DNA from: Erythrobacter sp. BLCC-B19
Lineage (GTDB): Bacteria > Pseudomonadota > Alphaproteobacteria > Sphingomonadales > Sphingomonadaceae
NCBI RefSeq assembly: GCF_028621955.1
Contig: NZ_CP117516.1
Coordinates: 1,324,001 to 1,388,000 of the forward strand
Direction of reading: 5' to 3'
DNA length: 64,000 nt
The position numbers and the translations under genes were made by a program. A model generated the notes under the pieces. The model ran no database searches. It worked only from the letters and a program-made list of their open reading frames with translations, and was not told where the DNA came from. Shown piece by piece: positions 16,816-25,548 of the stretch (its first letter is position 1; each line of letters starts with the position of its first letter).

Positions 16816-18002
16816 GACAGCGCCCGCGCGGCGCTGCGCCACAGCCGCTCGAACGGGCCTTGGCCCGCCTGCGCGACCCATGCCGGCGACCACAGCAGCA
16901 TCCCCGCCACCGGCACCAGCCCGAGCGCGAAGGCCTGCCACCGGCTGACCTCCCCGAACAGCCCCAGCCCCCATGACGCGAAGATGCTCGCGAGAATAAC
17001 ACTCGTCATCAGATAGTTGGTGAGCGACAGCCGGCCCACCGCCGCCAGCCGCTCAGCGCCTGCGCCGCTGCCGAGGAAGGCCATGGCGAGCGCGGCGTAA
17101 CTCACCGCCAGCAGCATATCGAAGGGGGCCGACAGCACCAGCGCCACCGGGCCGACCACCGGCGCGGCAAAGCCGCTGCGCACCAGCCACACGGCCAGTC
17201 CCAGCAGCCCCGGCAGCGCCACCAGCGCAGCGAGGCCCGCCGCGCGTTGCAGCCGGAAGATGCGCCACTCGCCCTTCAGCATGGCGGCCCGCCATAGCCC
17301 CATCCCCAGCGCCATCGCCGACAGGTTGAGCGGGAGCGCCGCCATCAGAGCGGTGAATTGCGCCGGGATTCCGGTGATGCGGCGCGCCACGCGATCCGGC
17401 AGGCTCTCGCGCCCCTGTTCCAGCAGCATCACGATGGTCGGCGAATCATGCCCGAACTGCCGCTCGGCCCACAAGAGCGCGTCGGTGCCGGTGTAGCCGA
17501 GGTAATGCAGAACCAGCGGCGTGCCGAGCGCCACCATGCCGAGCGCGACGTGCACTCCCAGCAGCCCCAGCGCCACCGTCACCAGCGCGCGGGCCGAAAG
17601 CCCGGCAAGCCACGGCAGCGCGAGGCCTGCCAGCGCATAGGCGCGCAGCACATCATTGCTGGCGAGAAGCGTCGCATGGACAAGCCCGATCGCGAACAAC
17701 ACGATCATGCGGGCAGAATGCGCGCGCCACGGCCGCGCGCCACCACGATCAAGCAGGATCAGGCATCCCGCGCCGAACAGCATCGCGAACAGCGTGCGGA
17801 ACTTGTCTTCGATGAAGACAAAGCTGGCCAGCCACACCCAGGCATCGACCGGGCCGACCGCGCCATAGGCGTTCGGGTTGTAATAGGCTGGCCCCGGAAG
17901 AGCGAAGGCATGGACGTTCATGCCGACGATCCCGATCACCGCAATCCCGCGCAGCGCGTCAAGCGCGAGGATGCGGGGCGGGGGCGGAGAGGGTGCCGTC
18001 AT
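16812..18002 (-). CDS. DUF418 membrane protein
   Basis: A 396-residue protein with about eight to ten membrane helices. It has the DUF418/YeiB-type N-terminus (ILALDALRGIAVIGIVGMNV) and the FRTLFAMLFGAGCLILLDRGG motif. The C-terminal DUF418 part contains GRLSLTNYLMTSVI. The family is widespread and without firmly assigned function; it resembles acyltransferase-3-like membrane proteins. The ATG at 18002 is preferred over a GTG three codons upstream. It follows metK on the same strand with a 22-base gap. Confidence 0.85.
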   Translation of the reverse strand: MTAPSPPPPRILALDALRGIAVIGIVGMNVHAFALPGPAYYNPNAYGAVGPVDAWVWLASFVFIEDKFRTLFAMLFGAGCLILLDRGGARPWRAHSARMIVLFAIGLVHATLLASNDVLRAYALAGLALPWLAGLSARALVTVALGLLGVHVALGMVALGTPLVLHYLGYTGTDALLWAERQFGHDSPTIVMLLEQGRESLPDRVARRITGIPAQFTALMAALPLNLSAMALGMGLWRAAMLKGEWRIFRLQRAAGLAALVALPGLLGLAVWLVRSGFAAPVVGPVALVLSAPFDMLLAVSYAALAMAFLGSGAGAERLAAVGRLSLTNYLMTSVILASIFASWGLGLFGEVSRWQAFALGLVPVAGMLLWSPAWVAQAGQGPFERLWRSAARALS

Positions 18003-18024
18003 GGACAGCACCCTTACCGCAAAT

Positions 18025-19236
18025 TCAGCCCAGCGCAGCCTTCAGATCAGCCACCAGATCAAGGCGCTCCCACGGGAAGAAATCGCCTTCCGGCGTGCGG
18101 CCGAAGTGGCCGTAGGCCGCCGTCGGCTGGTAGATCGGCTTGTTGAGGCCGAGATGCGTGCGGATCGAGCGCGGGGTCAGCCCGCCTAGCTTGGCGATGC
18201 CGAGGATCGCTTCCTCGATCTTGTCGTCGCCAACGGTGCCGGTCTCGTGCGTGTCGACATAGAGGCTCAGAGGCTTCGACACGCCGATCGCATAGGCGAT
18301 CTGGATGGTGCAACGCGTGGCAAGGCCCGCCGCAACCACGTTCTTGGCGAGATAGCGCGTGATATAGGCCGCCGAACGGTCAACCTTGGTCGGGTCCTTG
18401 CCGCTGAACGCGCCGCCGCCATGCGGAGCCGCGCCGCCATAGGTGTCGACGATGATCTTGCGGCCCGTCAGACCCGCATCGCCATCCGGGCCGCCGATTT
18501 CGAAGCTGCCGGTGGGGTTGATGAAATATTCGGTCTCGCGCAGCAGCACCGGCGGGATCACGTCGGCGACGACCTTCTTGACGTAGGCTTCCAGTTCCGC
18601 CTGCTTGGCCGGGTCGTTCTCGTCATAGCCCTTCTTGTGCTGGGTCGAGACCACCACGGCGGTCGCGGCGACGGGCAGCGAACCTTCATAGCGTAGGGTC
18701 ACCTGGCTCTTGGCGTCAGGTTCAAGGAAGGGAGCCGCGCCCGAATGGCGGTCGGCGGCCATGCGCTCAAGGATCTTGTGGCTGTAATAGAGCGTCGCCG
18801 GCATATAGCCCGGCGTCTCGTCGGTGGCATAGCCGAACATGATGCCCTGATCGCCCGCGCCTTCATCCTTGTTCTCGCCCGCGTCCACGCCCTGCGCGAT
18901 GTGGGCGGACTGGCCGTGCAGGTTGTTCTCGAAGCGGAAGGTCTTCCAATGGAAACCGTCCTGCTCATAGCCGATGCGCTTCACTGTGTTGCGGACGACC
19001 TGTTCGATCTCTTCCTTGGCGCCCTCGGCCCATTCGCCGTTCTCGAACACGCCCTTGCAGCGGATTTCGCCCGCCAGCACGACGAGCTGGGTGGTGGTCA
19101 GGGTTTCGCAGGCGATGCGCGCTTCGGGGTCTTTCGACAGGAACAGGTCGACGATCGCGTCCGAAATCTGGTCGGCAACCTTGTCGGGGTGGCCTTCGGA
19201 CACGCTTTCGGAGGTGAACAGGTAATTGGTGCGCAT
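18025..19236 (-). CDS. metK: S-adenosylmethionine synthetase
   Basis: A 403-residue enzyme that makes SAM from methionine and ATP. It has the N-terminal [20 protein letters not shown] motif, the hexapeptide-like [12 protein letters not shown], and the phosphate-binding [19 protein letters not shown] loop. It is slightly longer than the E. coli enzyme because of insertions around residues 125-170. It is preceded by a repeat-rich promoter region (19285-19312) that probably controls it in response to SAM or its by-product. lnt lies upstream on the same strand. Confidence 0.97.
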   Translation of the reverse strand: MRTNYLFTSESVSEGHPDKVADQISDAIVDLFLSKDPEARIACETLTTTQLVVLAGEIRCKGVFENGEWAEGAKEEIEQVVRNTVKRIGYEQDGFHWKTFRFENNLHGQSAHIAQGVDAGENKDEGAGDQGIMFGYATDETPGYMPATLYYSHKILERMAADRHSGAAPFLEPDAKSQVTLRYEGSLPVAATAVVVSTQHKKGYDENDPAKQAELEAYVKKVVADVIPPVLLRETEYFINPTGSFEIGGPDGDAGLTGRKIIVDTYGGAAPHGGGAFSGKDPTKVDRSAAYITRYLAKNVVAAGLATRCTIQIAYAIGVSKPLSLYVDTHETGTVGDDKIEEAILGIAKLGGLTPRSIRTHLGLNKPIYQPTAAYGHFGRTPEGDFFPWERLDLVADLKAALG

Positions 19237-19284
19237 GATGTCCCCCGGGGGCTGGAATGGGCGGTGCGGAGCGGGTGATGGGCA

Positions 19285-19312
19285 CCTTATAGAGATATAA
19301 GGAAACCTTTAT
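19285..19312. promoter_or_regulatory. Inverted-repeat operator upstream of metK
   Basis: CCTTATA (19285-19291), four bases, then TATAAGG (19296-19302) form a perfect dyad. A third, related half-site CCTTTAT follows at 19306-19312. The cluster lies 48-76 bases upstream of the metK start. Repeats of this kind upstream of methionine-cycle genes in Proteobacteria fit operators of an ArsR-type SahR or similar regulator. That link is an inference; no regulator gene is in the window. Confidence 0.5.
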
Positions 19313-19335
19313 GTCCCGCTTTTCTGCCGACCGCC

Positions 19336-20952
19336 CTAGCCGCGCGAGCGGGCCAGCGCAAGCACTCTCGGCAGACCAAGGCCGAGGATCAGGAATAGCC
19401 CTGCCCAGGCGAGCGTCAGGACATGGCCCCACTGGCTGAACAGCGTCGGCGGCTTGGCTGGAGGGATGAGGCCTTCGATCGCGGCCGCCTTGCCCATGCC
19501 GATGGACTGTTCGATCACGCCGTTCGCGTCGATCACCGCGCTGATCCCGGTGGTGGTCGAGCGCAGCACCGGCAGCCCTTCCTCGATCGCCCGCATCCGC
19601 GCCTGCGCCAGATGCTGCGGCGGACCCCAGGTGCCGAACCAGCCGTCATTGCTGGGGTTGAAGATATAGTCGGGCCGATTCGCCTTGTCGGCGACGTGAC
19701 CGGAAAAGACGATCTCGTAGCAGATCATCACCCCCGCCTTGCCCTGCGGCCCCAGATCGAGCGTGCGCGCGCCCGGCCCGGGGAGGTAGTCGATGGAGCC
19801 TGCCACCAGCCGCGACAGGCCGAGCGGCTGAAGGATCGTGCGCATCGGCAGATATTCGCCATAGGGCACCAGATGCGCCTTGTCGTAGCCGCCGATGATC
19901 GCGCCCTTGCCATCCAGCGCCATCACCGAATTGCGCGCGCTGACCGCTGCCGGAACGCCCGAGGCATTGGTGCCGATGTTGAGGTTCACCACGCCCGTCA
20001 GCAGCGTCGATTGCGGCCCGATCACCGTGCCGATCCGCGCGCGGGCCAGCTTGGGATCGCCGCCTGCGGTCATCTGGAGATAGTAGCGCGTGGGGTAGCC
20101 GTCCTCGAGATAGTCGGGCACGCCGCTTTCGGGCCACAGCACAAGGCGCGAGCGGTCACGGCCCTTGGCGCTCAGGCGCGCAAGGCGGGCGAACTGCTCC
20201 TCGAACTTGGAGCCATCGTTGATCTCGGACTGCGGGATATAGGGCTGGACGAGGGTGTATTCGACCGCGTCTGCGGATCGTGTCACCGCGATATGCAGCG
20301 AGGGTGCCAGCATGGTGCCGGTTACAACCAGCGCCAATCCTGCGGCATTCACCCAGCGCCGCTCGGCCAGAACGGCAAGGAACGATGCCGCGATGAACAG
20401 GGTCAATCCCGACAAGGCATAGGTGCCTGTGACCGGCAGCGCCCGCGCGAGCCCCGGCGTGTCCCACCCGCCCAGCAGCATCAGCCCCAGCGGCGGCCAC
20501 GGATAGCCGGTGAACACCCAGCCGCGCAGCCATTCGGTGACGATCCACGCGCCGGCCAGCACCAGCCCGAAGGCCCACAGCGGGCGCTTCCTCGCCAGCA
20601 GATGCGCCGCCAGCGCGGCAAGGGCGGGATAGATCGCAAGGTAGATGCACAGCAGCGGCACCGCCAGCCACCCGAGAAACTCGGGCATCTTGGCCTGATG
20701 GGTAAAGGCCGTCGCGATCCAGTTGTTGGCGAGCGTCAGATGCGCCCAGCCGAACCACCATCCACGCCACAGCGCCTGCTTCCAGCTGCCGGCGGTAAAG
20801 ACCAGCCACACGAACCCCGCGATACCCGCAAGGCCCAGCGGCCACAGGTGGAGCGGCGGATAGGCGCAGGCCGCAATCAGCCCGAGCGCGATGGCCGCCA
20901 GCGCCGGAAAGCGCTGCGCCAGCGCGGCAACCGCAGCCAGCCGCTCGGTCAT
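19336..20952 (-). CDS. lnt: Apolipoprotein N-acyltransferase
   Basis: A 538-residue inner-membrane enzyme that adds the third acyl chain to lipoproteins. About seven N-terminal membrane helices (residues 15-215) are followed by a nitrilase-fold periplasmic domain. The catalytic triad is visible: E275 in LWPESGVPD, K358 in YDKAHLVPYGEYLP and C411 in VMICYEIVFSG. A last membrane helix lies at the C-terminus (LTLAWAGLFLILGLGLP). Its presence fits the several lipoproteins encoded in the window. It ends 99 bases before the metK start. Confidence 0.96.
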   Translation of the reverse strand: MTERLAAVAALAQRFPALAAIALGLIAACAYPPLHLWPLGLAGIAGFVWLVFTAGSWKQALWRGWWFGWAHLTLANNWIATAFTHQAKMPEFLGWLAVPLLCIYLAIYPALAALAAHLLARKRPLWAFGLVLAGAWIVTEWLRGWVFTGYPWPPLGLMLLGGWDTPGLARALPVTGTYALSGLTLFIAASFLAVLAERRWVNAAGLALVVTGTMLAPSLHIAVTRSADAVEYTLVQPYIPQSEINDGSKFEEQFARLARLSAKGRDRSRLVLWPESGVPDYLEDGYPTRYYLQMTAGGDPKLARARIGTVIGPQSTLLTGVVNLNIGTNASGVPAAVSARNSVMALDGKGAIIGGYDKAHLVPYGEYLPMRTILQPLGLSRLVAGSIDYLPGPGARTLDLGPQGKAGVMICYEIVFSGHVADKANRPDYIFNPSNDGWFGTWGPPQHLAQARMRAIEEGLPVLRSTTTGISAVIDANGVIEQSIGMGKAAAIEGLIPPAKPPTLFSQWGHVLTLAWAGLFLILGLGLPRVLALARSRG

Positions 20953-20958
20953 GCCGGA

Positions 20959-21732
20959 TTACTCGACGGTTTCGAGCGTGCCGCTGTCGCCGCCGGTGTC
21001 ATCGCCGCGGATCGAGGGCGGGAGGATCGACGAATCGATACCAGCCGGAGCCCCATCATCGGCAGCCTTGCGCGGCTTGCGCCCGCGTGCGGGCTTGGCG
21101 GCGGGCGCTTCCGGCGCACGTTCGGCGCGCTCGGCACGCTTCTCGCTGCGTTCGGCCCGTTCGGGACGATCCTGACGCTCGCCGCGTTCCTGACGGTCAC
21201 TCCGATTGCCGTCGCGCTCCTTGCGGGGTTGGCGGCGCTGGCCGCGCTCACGCCCTTCGCTCCGGTTTCCGCGATCGTCCTGACGATCTTCGGCGAGGAA
21301 GCTTTCGCCCTCCTGCCCCGGCTCGCCTTCGCTGACCTCGGCATCGCCATTGGGCTGGGGCTGTTCATAGGGCGAGCGGGTCGGCGTGTCGCTGCGGCGG
21401 CCGAAATCGAAATCGTCCTCGAAATCCTCGGCCGAATCGCGCTCGTCATTGCGGCGGTTGTTGTTGCCGCCATTGCCACCGCCGCGCTGTTCGTCCTGCC
21501 GGGCCTTGTTGTCGGCGATGACGCGGAAGTAGTGGTCGGCGAACTGGAGGTAGTACTCCATCTGCACCCGGTCGCCATTGTGCTGGGCGTCCTGTGCGAG
21601 CTTCTTGTACTTGTCGAGCATCTGCGGGGCATTGCCCCGCGCCCGGCTGTCGATCCGGTTCAATTGGGCGCCATTGCCACCCTGGTTGCGGTTGCCGCGG
21701 CCGCGACGCCGGTTATTGCGGTTGTTATTCAA
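20959..21732 (-). CDS. DUF4167 protein, probably RNA-binding
   Basis: A 257-residue alphaproteobacterial protein. It has a very basic Asn/Arg N-terminus (NNRRRGRGNRNQ) and the conserved DUF4167 core about residues 34-72 (NAPQMLDKYKKLAQDA, DRVQMEYYLQFADHYFRV). A long low-complexity tail of Arg/Glu/Asp repeats ends in RGRKPRK. Function is not established; the composition suggests nucleic-acid binding. The start is a TTG at 21732 with AAGGAA upstream, and MNNNR matches family N-termini. It lies seven bases before lnt's start and downstream of prmC, an arrangement common in alphaproteobacteria. Confidence 0.88.
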   Translation of the reverse strand: MNNNRNNRRRGRGNRNQGGNGAQLNRIDSRARGNAPQMLDKYKKLAQDAQHNGDRVQMEYYLQFADHYFRVIADNKARQDEQRGGGNGGNNNRRNDERDSAEDFEDDFDFGRRSDTPTRSPYEQPQPNGDAEVSEGEPGQEGESFLAEDRQDDRGNRSEGRERGQRRQPRKERDGNRSDRQERGERQDRPERAERSEKRAERAERAPEAPAAKPARGRKPRKAADDGAPAGIDSSILPPSIRGDDTGGDSGTLETVE

Positions 21733-21746
21733 GGAAATTGTTCCTT
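21730..21746 (-). promoter_or_regulatory. Hairpin enclosing the Shine-Dalgarno and TTG start of the DUF4167 gene
   Basis: On the minus strand AAGGAA (Shine-Dalgarno, 21746-21741) and TTCCTT (21736-21731) form a six-pair stem with a CAAT loop. The last two T of the stem are the first bases of the TTG start codon (21732-21730). Ribosome access would require opening the stem, so translation may be controlled. Confidence 0.5.
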
Positions 21747-21991
21747 ATCAGCGACCTGGCGCGGAAAAACACATTACGCGCGGTCAACAGACCCCTTGCC
21801 CATGCGCCATGCCGGCTCGTGCCCGGGCCATGCCGCGCGCTCCGCGCTGCCGCAGCCGGGGGCGTGCCCTGACGGCCGTATCAGCCAAGTTTAGGAGCTT
21901 GGTCCAGCGGTTTGCGCCCTTCGCAATCCGTCTGTCCTGCCGATGACGTAGCGATGCGGAATGGGTTTGCCAAGCCCTGCTGCGCTTTTCC

Positions 21992-22813
21992 TCATGTGAG
22001 CACCAACGCCCGTGCGCGCCCGGCCAGATCGCGGCGCAGACGGGTCGCAAAGCCCGCAGCCTCGGCAAGCGCTCCGACCGAATCAGCCTGATTCGCGCCG
22101 ATTTCCACGATCGCCGCCGCGCCTGCGTTCATCAGGGCGCGCAGCTGCGGGATCAGCACGCGGTAATCGTCAAGTCCCTCAGGTCCGGCGAACAGCGCCG
22201 TGGCCGGCTCGAAGGCAGCCACTTGCCGGTCAAGCGCCGCCCCCGTCTCGACATAGGGCGGATTGCACAAGATGAGGTCGAAGGTGCCGAGATCCCTCGC
22301 CCAGCCTGCCGCGTGCCAATCGGCGGCGCGGAAGGCGGTTTGCGGGCGCAGGCCGAGCTGTTCGGCGTTGCGCATCGCCACTTCCAGCGCTTCGGGAGAC
22401 CGGTCGATGCCGAGCCCTTGCGCGGCGCGGCAATAGGCCAGCACCGCCAGCAGCAGCGCGCCTGAACCCGTGCCGAGATCGAGCACGCGCGCGGCATCGG
22501 GCCGCTCTGCCAGCGCGGCCTCGACCAGCGTCTCGCTGTCGCCGCGCGGGATCAGGGTGGCGGGCGTGACGATGAAGGGCAGGCCGTAGAACTCCTGGCG
22601 CCCGGTGATGTAGGCGACGGGTTCATGGGCGGCGCGCCGCTCGACCAGCGCGGCAAATCCCGGCGGCGCGGGATCGCGCATATGGCGCAGCAGCAGTTCG
22701 GAGCGGGTCACGCCGAACAGGTGCGCCATCAGCAATTCGGCATCGAGCCGCGCGGTATCGCTGGCGGAGGCCAAGGCTTCGGCAGCGGCGCGGATCGCTT
22801 CGCCGACGGTCAT
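21992..22813 (-). CDS. prmC: Release factor glutamine methyltransferase
   Basis: A 273-residue SAM-dependent methyltransferase that methylates the GGQ glutamine of release factors. It has an N-terminal helical release-factor-binding domain, the PVAYITGRQEFYG motif, motif I VLDLGTGSGALLLA and the catalytic NPPY (LILCNPPYVE). The start ATG overlaps the prfA stop (TAATG), so the two are translationally coupled and the enzyme sits beside its substrate's gene. Confidence 0.96.
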   Translation of the reverse strand: MTVGEAIRAAAEALASASDTARLDAELLMAHLFGVTRSELLLRHMRDPAPPGFAALVERRAAHEPVAYITGRQEFYGLPFIVTPATLIPRGDSETLVEAALAERPDAARVLDLGTGSGALLLAVLAYCRAAQGLGIDRSPEALEVAMRNAEQLGLRPQTAFRAADWHAAGWARDLGTFDLILCNPPYVETGAALDRQVAAFEPATALFAGPEGLDDYRVLIPQLRALMNAGAAAIVEIGANQADSVGALAEAAGFATRLRRDLAGRARALVLT

Positions 22814-23880
22814 TATTCGGCGAGCGCCGCCAGCCGCTTGCCCTCGTCCTCGGCGATTAGGGCATCGACCAGTTCGGCAAGCCCCGGCCCGGCGAGCACT
22901 TCCTCGAGCTTGTGCAGGGTCAGCCCGATGCGGTGATCGGTCACGCGGCCTTGCGGGAAGTTGTAGGTGCGGATGCGTTCCGAGCGGTCGCCGCTGCCGA
23001 CCATCGCCTTGCGCGCCTCGGCCTCGGCGCCCTGGGTCGCCTCGCGCTGGGCATCGTAGAGCCGCGTGCGCAGCACCTGCATCGCTTTTTCGCGGTTCTT
23101 GTGCTGGCTGCGCCCGTCCTGACAGGTGACGACGGTGCCGGTGGGCAGGTGGGTGATGCGCACCGCCGAATCGGTGGTGTTGACGTGCTGGCCGCCTGCG
23201 CCGGAGGCGCGGTAGACGTCGATCTTGAGGTCCTTGTCCTCGATCTGCACATCGACCTCGTCGGGCTCCGCCAGCACCGCGACGGTCGCCGCCGAGGTGT
23301 GGATGCGCCCGCCGCTCTCGGTCACGGGCACGCGCTGGACGCGGTGGACGCCGCTTTCGAACTTCAGCTTGGCGAAAACCCCGGTGCCGGTGACGTTGGC
23401 GATGACTTCCTTGTAGCCACCGATGTCCGAGGCGTTGACGCTGACCGGTTCGACCTTCCAGCCCTGCTCGGCGGCGTAGCGTTCGTACATCCGGTAGAGA
23501 TCGGCCGCGAACAGCGCGGCTTCATCGCCCCCGGTGCCGGCGCGGATTTCGAGCATGGCAGGCTTGGCGTCGGCCGAATCGCGCGGCAGCAGCGCGATGG
23601 CAAGGCGGCGTTCGAGCTCGGGGAGGGTGGCCTTGAGGCTAGCCAGCTCTTCCTCGGCCATCGCCTTCATTTCAGGATCGGCGAGCATCTCGGTGAGCCC
23701 CGTCATCTCCTCACGCGCGGCTTTCACCTCGGCGGCGATCTTCGCCACGGGTTCCAGCTCGGCATAATCGCGCGAGGCGCGCACGAAGGCCTCGCCCTCG
23801 AGCGTGCCCGACGCCATGCGCGCTTCCAGCTCTGCAAAGCGGTGCGCGATCTGATCGAGGCGTTCGGGGGGGATGGTCAT
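22813..23880 (-). CDS. prfA: Peptide chain release factor 1
   Basis: A 355-residue class I release factor. It contains the GGQ motif ([11 protein letters not shown]) near residue 230 and a C-terminal domain with [21 protein letters not shown]. The codon-recognition region [17 protein letters not shown] lies before GGQ. It terminates at UAA/UAG. The start is the ATG at 23880, where [11 protein letters not shown] matches the family; the longer frame begins with a GTG inside an atypical stretch. It forms an operon with prmC. Confidence 0.97.
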   Translation of the reverse strand: MTIPPERLDQIAHRFAELEARMASGTLEGEAFVRASRDYAELEPVAKIAAEVKAAREEMTGLTEMLADPEMKAMAEEELASLKATLPELERRLAIALLPRDSADAKPAMLEIRAGTGGDEAALFAADLYRMYERYAAEQGWKVEPVSVNASDIGGYKEVIANVTGTGVFAKLKFESGVHRVQRVPVTESGGRIHTSAATVAVLAEPDEVDVQIEDKDLKIDVYRASGAGGQHVNTTDSAVRITHLPTGTVVTCQDGRSQHKNREKAMQVLRTRLYDAQREATQGAEAEARKAMVGSGDRSERIRTYNFPQGRVTDHRIGLTLHKLEEVLAGPGLAELVDALIAEDEGKRLAALAE

Positions 23881-23952
23881 GTCCGGCTTCTCTTGTTCGT
23901 CCTGTCCCGGCTGATCCGAAAGGCTGGTGCCCGGATTGCGGATCACGCCGCC

Positions 23953-25365
23953 TTAGGGAGCGACCTTGAACGGCACAATGCCGCGCTGGAACAGATCGAC
24001 CGAAATGCTCCGGTCGCTGGGCGGATAGGCGCGCTGGTCGCAGTCCGTGCGCGGGCAGATGCGGCAGGACACGCCGATCGGCGTGATCGCCTTGGGCGAG
24101 GCAATGTCGAGCCCGTCGGCATAGATGAACGCCTCGGCGTGTTCGAGTTCGCACCCGAGCGCGACCGCATAGCGACGCGGCGTGCGGTCAAAGCGGCCCG
24201 AGGCCTTCACCAGCCCCTTGGCGATCGAGACATAGCGCAGCCCGTCCGGCGTTTCGGCCAGCTGGACAAGGATCCGGTCGGGGATGGCGGCGGCTTCGTG
24301 CACCACCCACAGCGGGCAGGCGCCGCCGAAGCGGGCGAACTGGAAACGCGTGGCGCTGTGCCGCTTGGTGATGTTGCCGGCCATGTCGACCCGGCAGAAG
24401 AAGATCGGCAAACCCCGTTCGCCTTCGCGCTGCATGGTCGAGAGGCGGTGGCAGGTCTGTTCGAAACTGGTGTTGAAGAACAGCGCGAGCCGGTCGACAT
24501 CGTGGCGGAAGTCGCGGGCGAGACGGCGAAAGTGGCCATAGGGCATCAGCAGCGCACCGGCCGCATAATTGGCAAGCCCCACGGTCAGCAGCTCGCGGGC
24601 GACTTCGCTGCGCAGGTTTGCGGCGGCGGCAATTTCGTGGATCGCCGGCCCGAGCGTCATTGCGACAACGTGATAGGCGATCTGGAAGCGAATGCTGGTG
24701 CTGGTCTGGTTCGCGCCGATCCGCAGCACCCGCTGGCTCGCATCGAAATTGCGCAGAGCGGCATCGTGGGTCAGTTCGACGGTGCTGGCGTGCTGGTCGA
24801 GCAGGTGCTGCCGCAAGGCTTCGGTGGTCGCCACCTGCCCTTCTCCGGCGATGGCTATGGCGAGCTGTTCGGCGGCGCGGTCGATGGGGTCGACGTAGTT
24901 GTTCGAGAGGTGGAACCAGTCGCGCACCTCCTCCCACGGCAGCCGCGCGCCGTCCTCGGCATCGACCGTCAGCGCCTCGTCGATCATTTCGAGCCGCTGG
25001 TTGGCGCGGCGCAAGGCTTCGTGAAGCGCGACGAAGCGGCGCGCAAACAGCGGTTGCTGCTCGGCCATCCGCGCGACCGTATCCAGCGGCATGGGCTCGG
25101 CGAACAGGGGGTCGCTGGCGGCCTCGCGCAGCATCAGGGCGAGCTGATCGGTATCCTCGCCCGGAAACTCCTGCCAATCGAGCGGGAACAGGCTGGCCAC
25201 CCGTTCGATCAGGCGCGGCGTGAGCGGGCGGTCGTCATGTTCGAGCTGGCTGAGATAGGCCGGGCTGATGCCAAGCTGGCTCGCCAGTTCGGCCTGCAAC
25301 AAGTGCCGCTTTTCGCGCAGTTCGCGCAGCTGTGCGCCTGCAAAGATCCGGTGCCGCTTGCTCAT
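23953..25365 (-). CDS. ScfR/PccR-family short-chain acyl-CoA regulator
   Basis: A 470-residue transcription factor. An XRE helix-turn-helix (about residues 10-65: LRELREKRHLLQAELASQLGIS, YLSQLEHDDRPLTP) is followed by an IrrE-like helical core. The C-terminal DUF2083-type domain ends in a Cys cluster (GVSCRICPRTDCDQRAYPP). Family members sense short-chain acyl-CoA and control propionyl-CoA, glyoxylate and acetate genes. Its own promoter carries TTTGCAAATTTGCAAA. The ATG at 25365 is the start; a longer in-frame extension lacks family features. It is divergent from the LuxR-type gene at 25549. Confidence 0.88.
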   Translation of the reverse strand: MSKRHRIFAGAQLRELREKRHLLQAELASQLGISPAYLSQLEHDDRPLTPRLIERVASLFPLDWQEFPGEDTDQLALMLREAASDPLFAEPMPLDTVARMAEQQPLFARRFVALHEALRRANQRLEMIDEALTVDAEDGARLPWEEVRDWFHLSNNYVDPIDRAAEQLAIAIAGEGQVATTEALRQHLLDQHASTVELTHDAALRNFDASQRVLRIGANQTSTSIRFQIAYHVVAMTLGPAIHEIAAAANLRSEVARELLTVGLANYAAGALLMPYGHFRRLARDFRHDVDRLALFFNTSFEQTCHRLSTMQREGERGLPIFFCRVDMAGNITKRHSATRFQFARFGGACPLWVVHEAAAIPDRILVQLAETPDGLRYVSIAKGLVKASGRFDRTPRRYAVALGCELEHAEAFIYADGLDIASPKAITPIGVSCRICPRTDCDQRAYPPSDRSISVDLFQRGIVPFKVAP

Positions 25366-25425
25366 GTCCTGCCTTCGGGGCGCAGAGGATCGCCCAAAGA
25401 TTGCCCAAAGATTGCTAAGTGGTGC

Positions 25426-25441
25426 TTTGCAAATTTGCAAA
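25426..25441. promoter_or_regulatory. Tandem TTTGCAAA boxes, likely ScfR autoregulatory operator
   Basis: The sequence TTTGCAAATTTGCAAA consists of two directly abutting perfect palindromic TTTGCAAA boxes. It lies 61 bases upstream of the ScfR-like start and 107 bases upstream of the divergent LuxR-type gene. PccR and RamB, relatives of the adjacent regulator, are known to bind TTTGCAAA-type boxes, so self-regulation and control of the divergent gene are likely. Confidence 0.75.
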
Positions 25442-25548
25442 TTAACATTGGACGACGCCAAGCGCTTGCGCAAGTCTGGGATGGCGCTCTTGCCGGACAC
25501 CTGGTTGCGTGTCCGAATCGGCTCGCGGCGCCTTCCCGGAGGATCAGC

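Noticed and set aside
19237..19335. Possible SAM riboswitch upstream of metK
   Set aside because: The leader shows only short AAGG dyads and none of the core features of SAM-I, SAM-II or SAM/SAH aptamers, so a protein operator is more likely.
19423..21894. 823-codon plus-strand frame over lnt and the DUF4167 gene
   Set aside because: Antisense shadow; the lnt catalytic triad and the DUF4167 motifs on the other strand establish the true coding frames.
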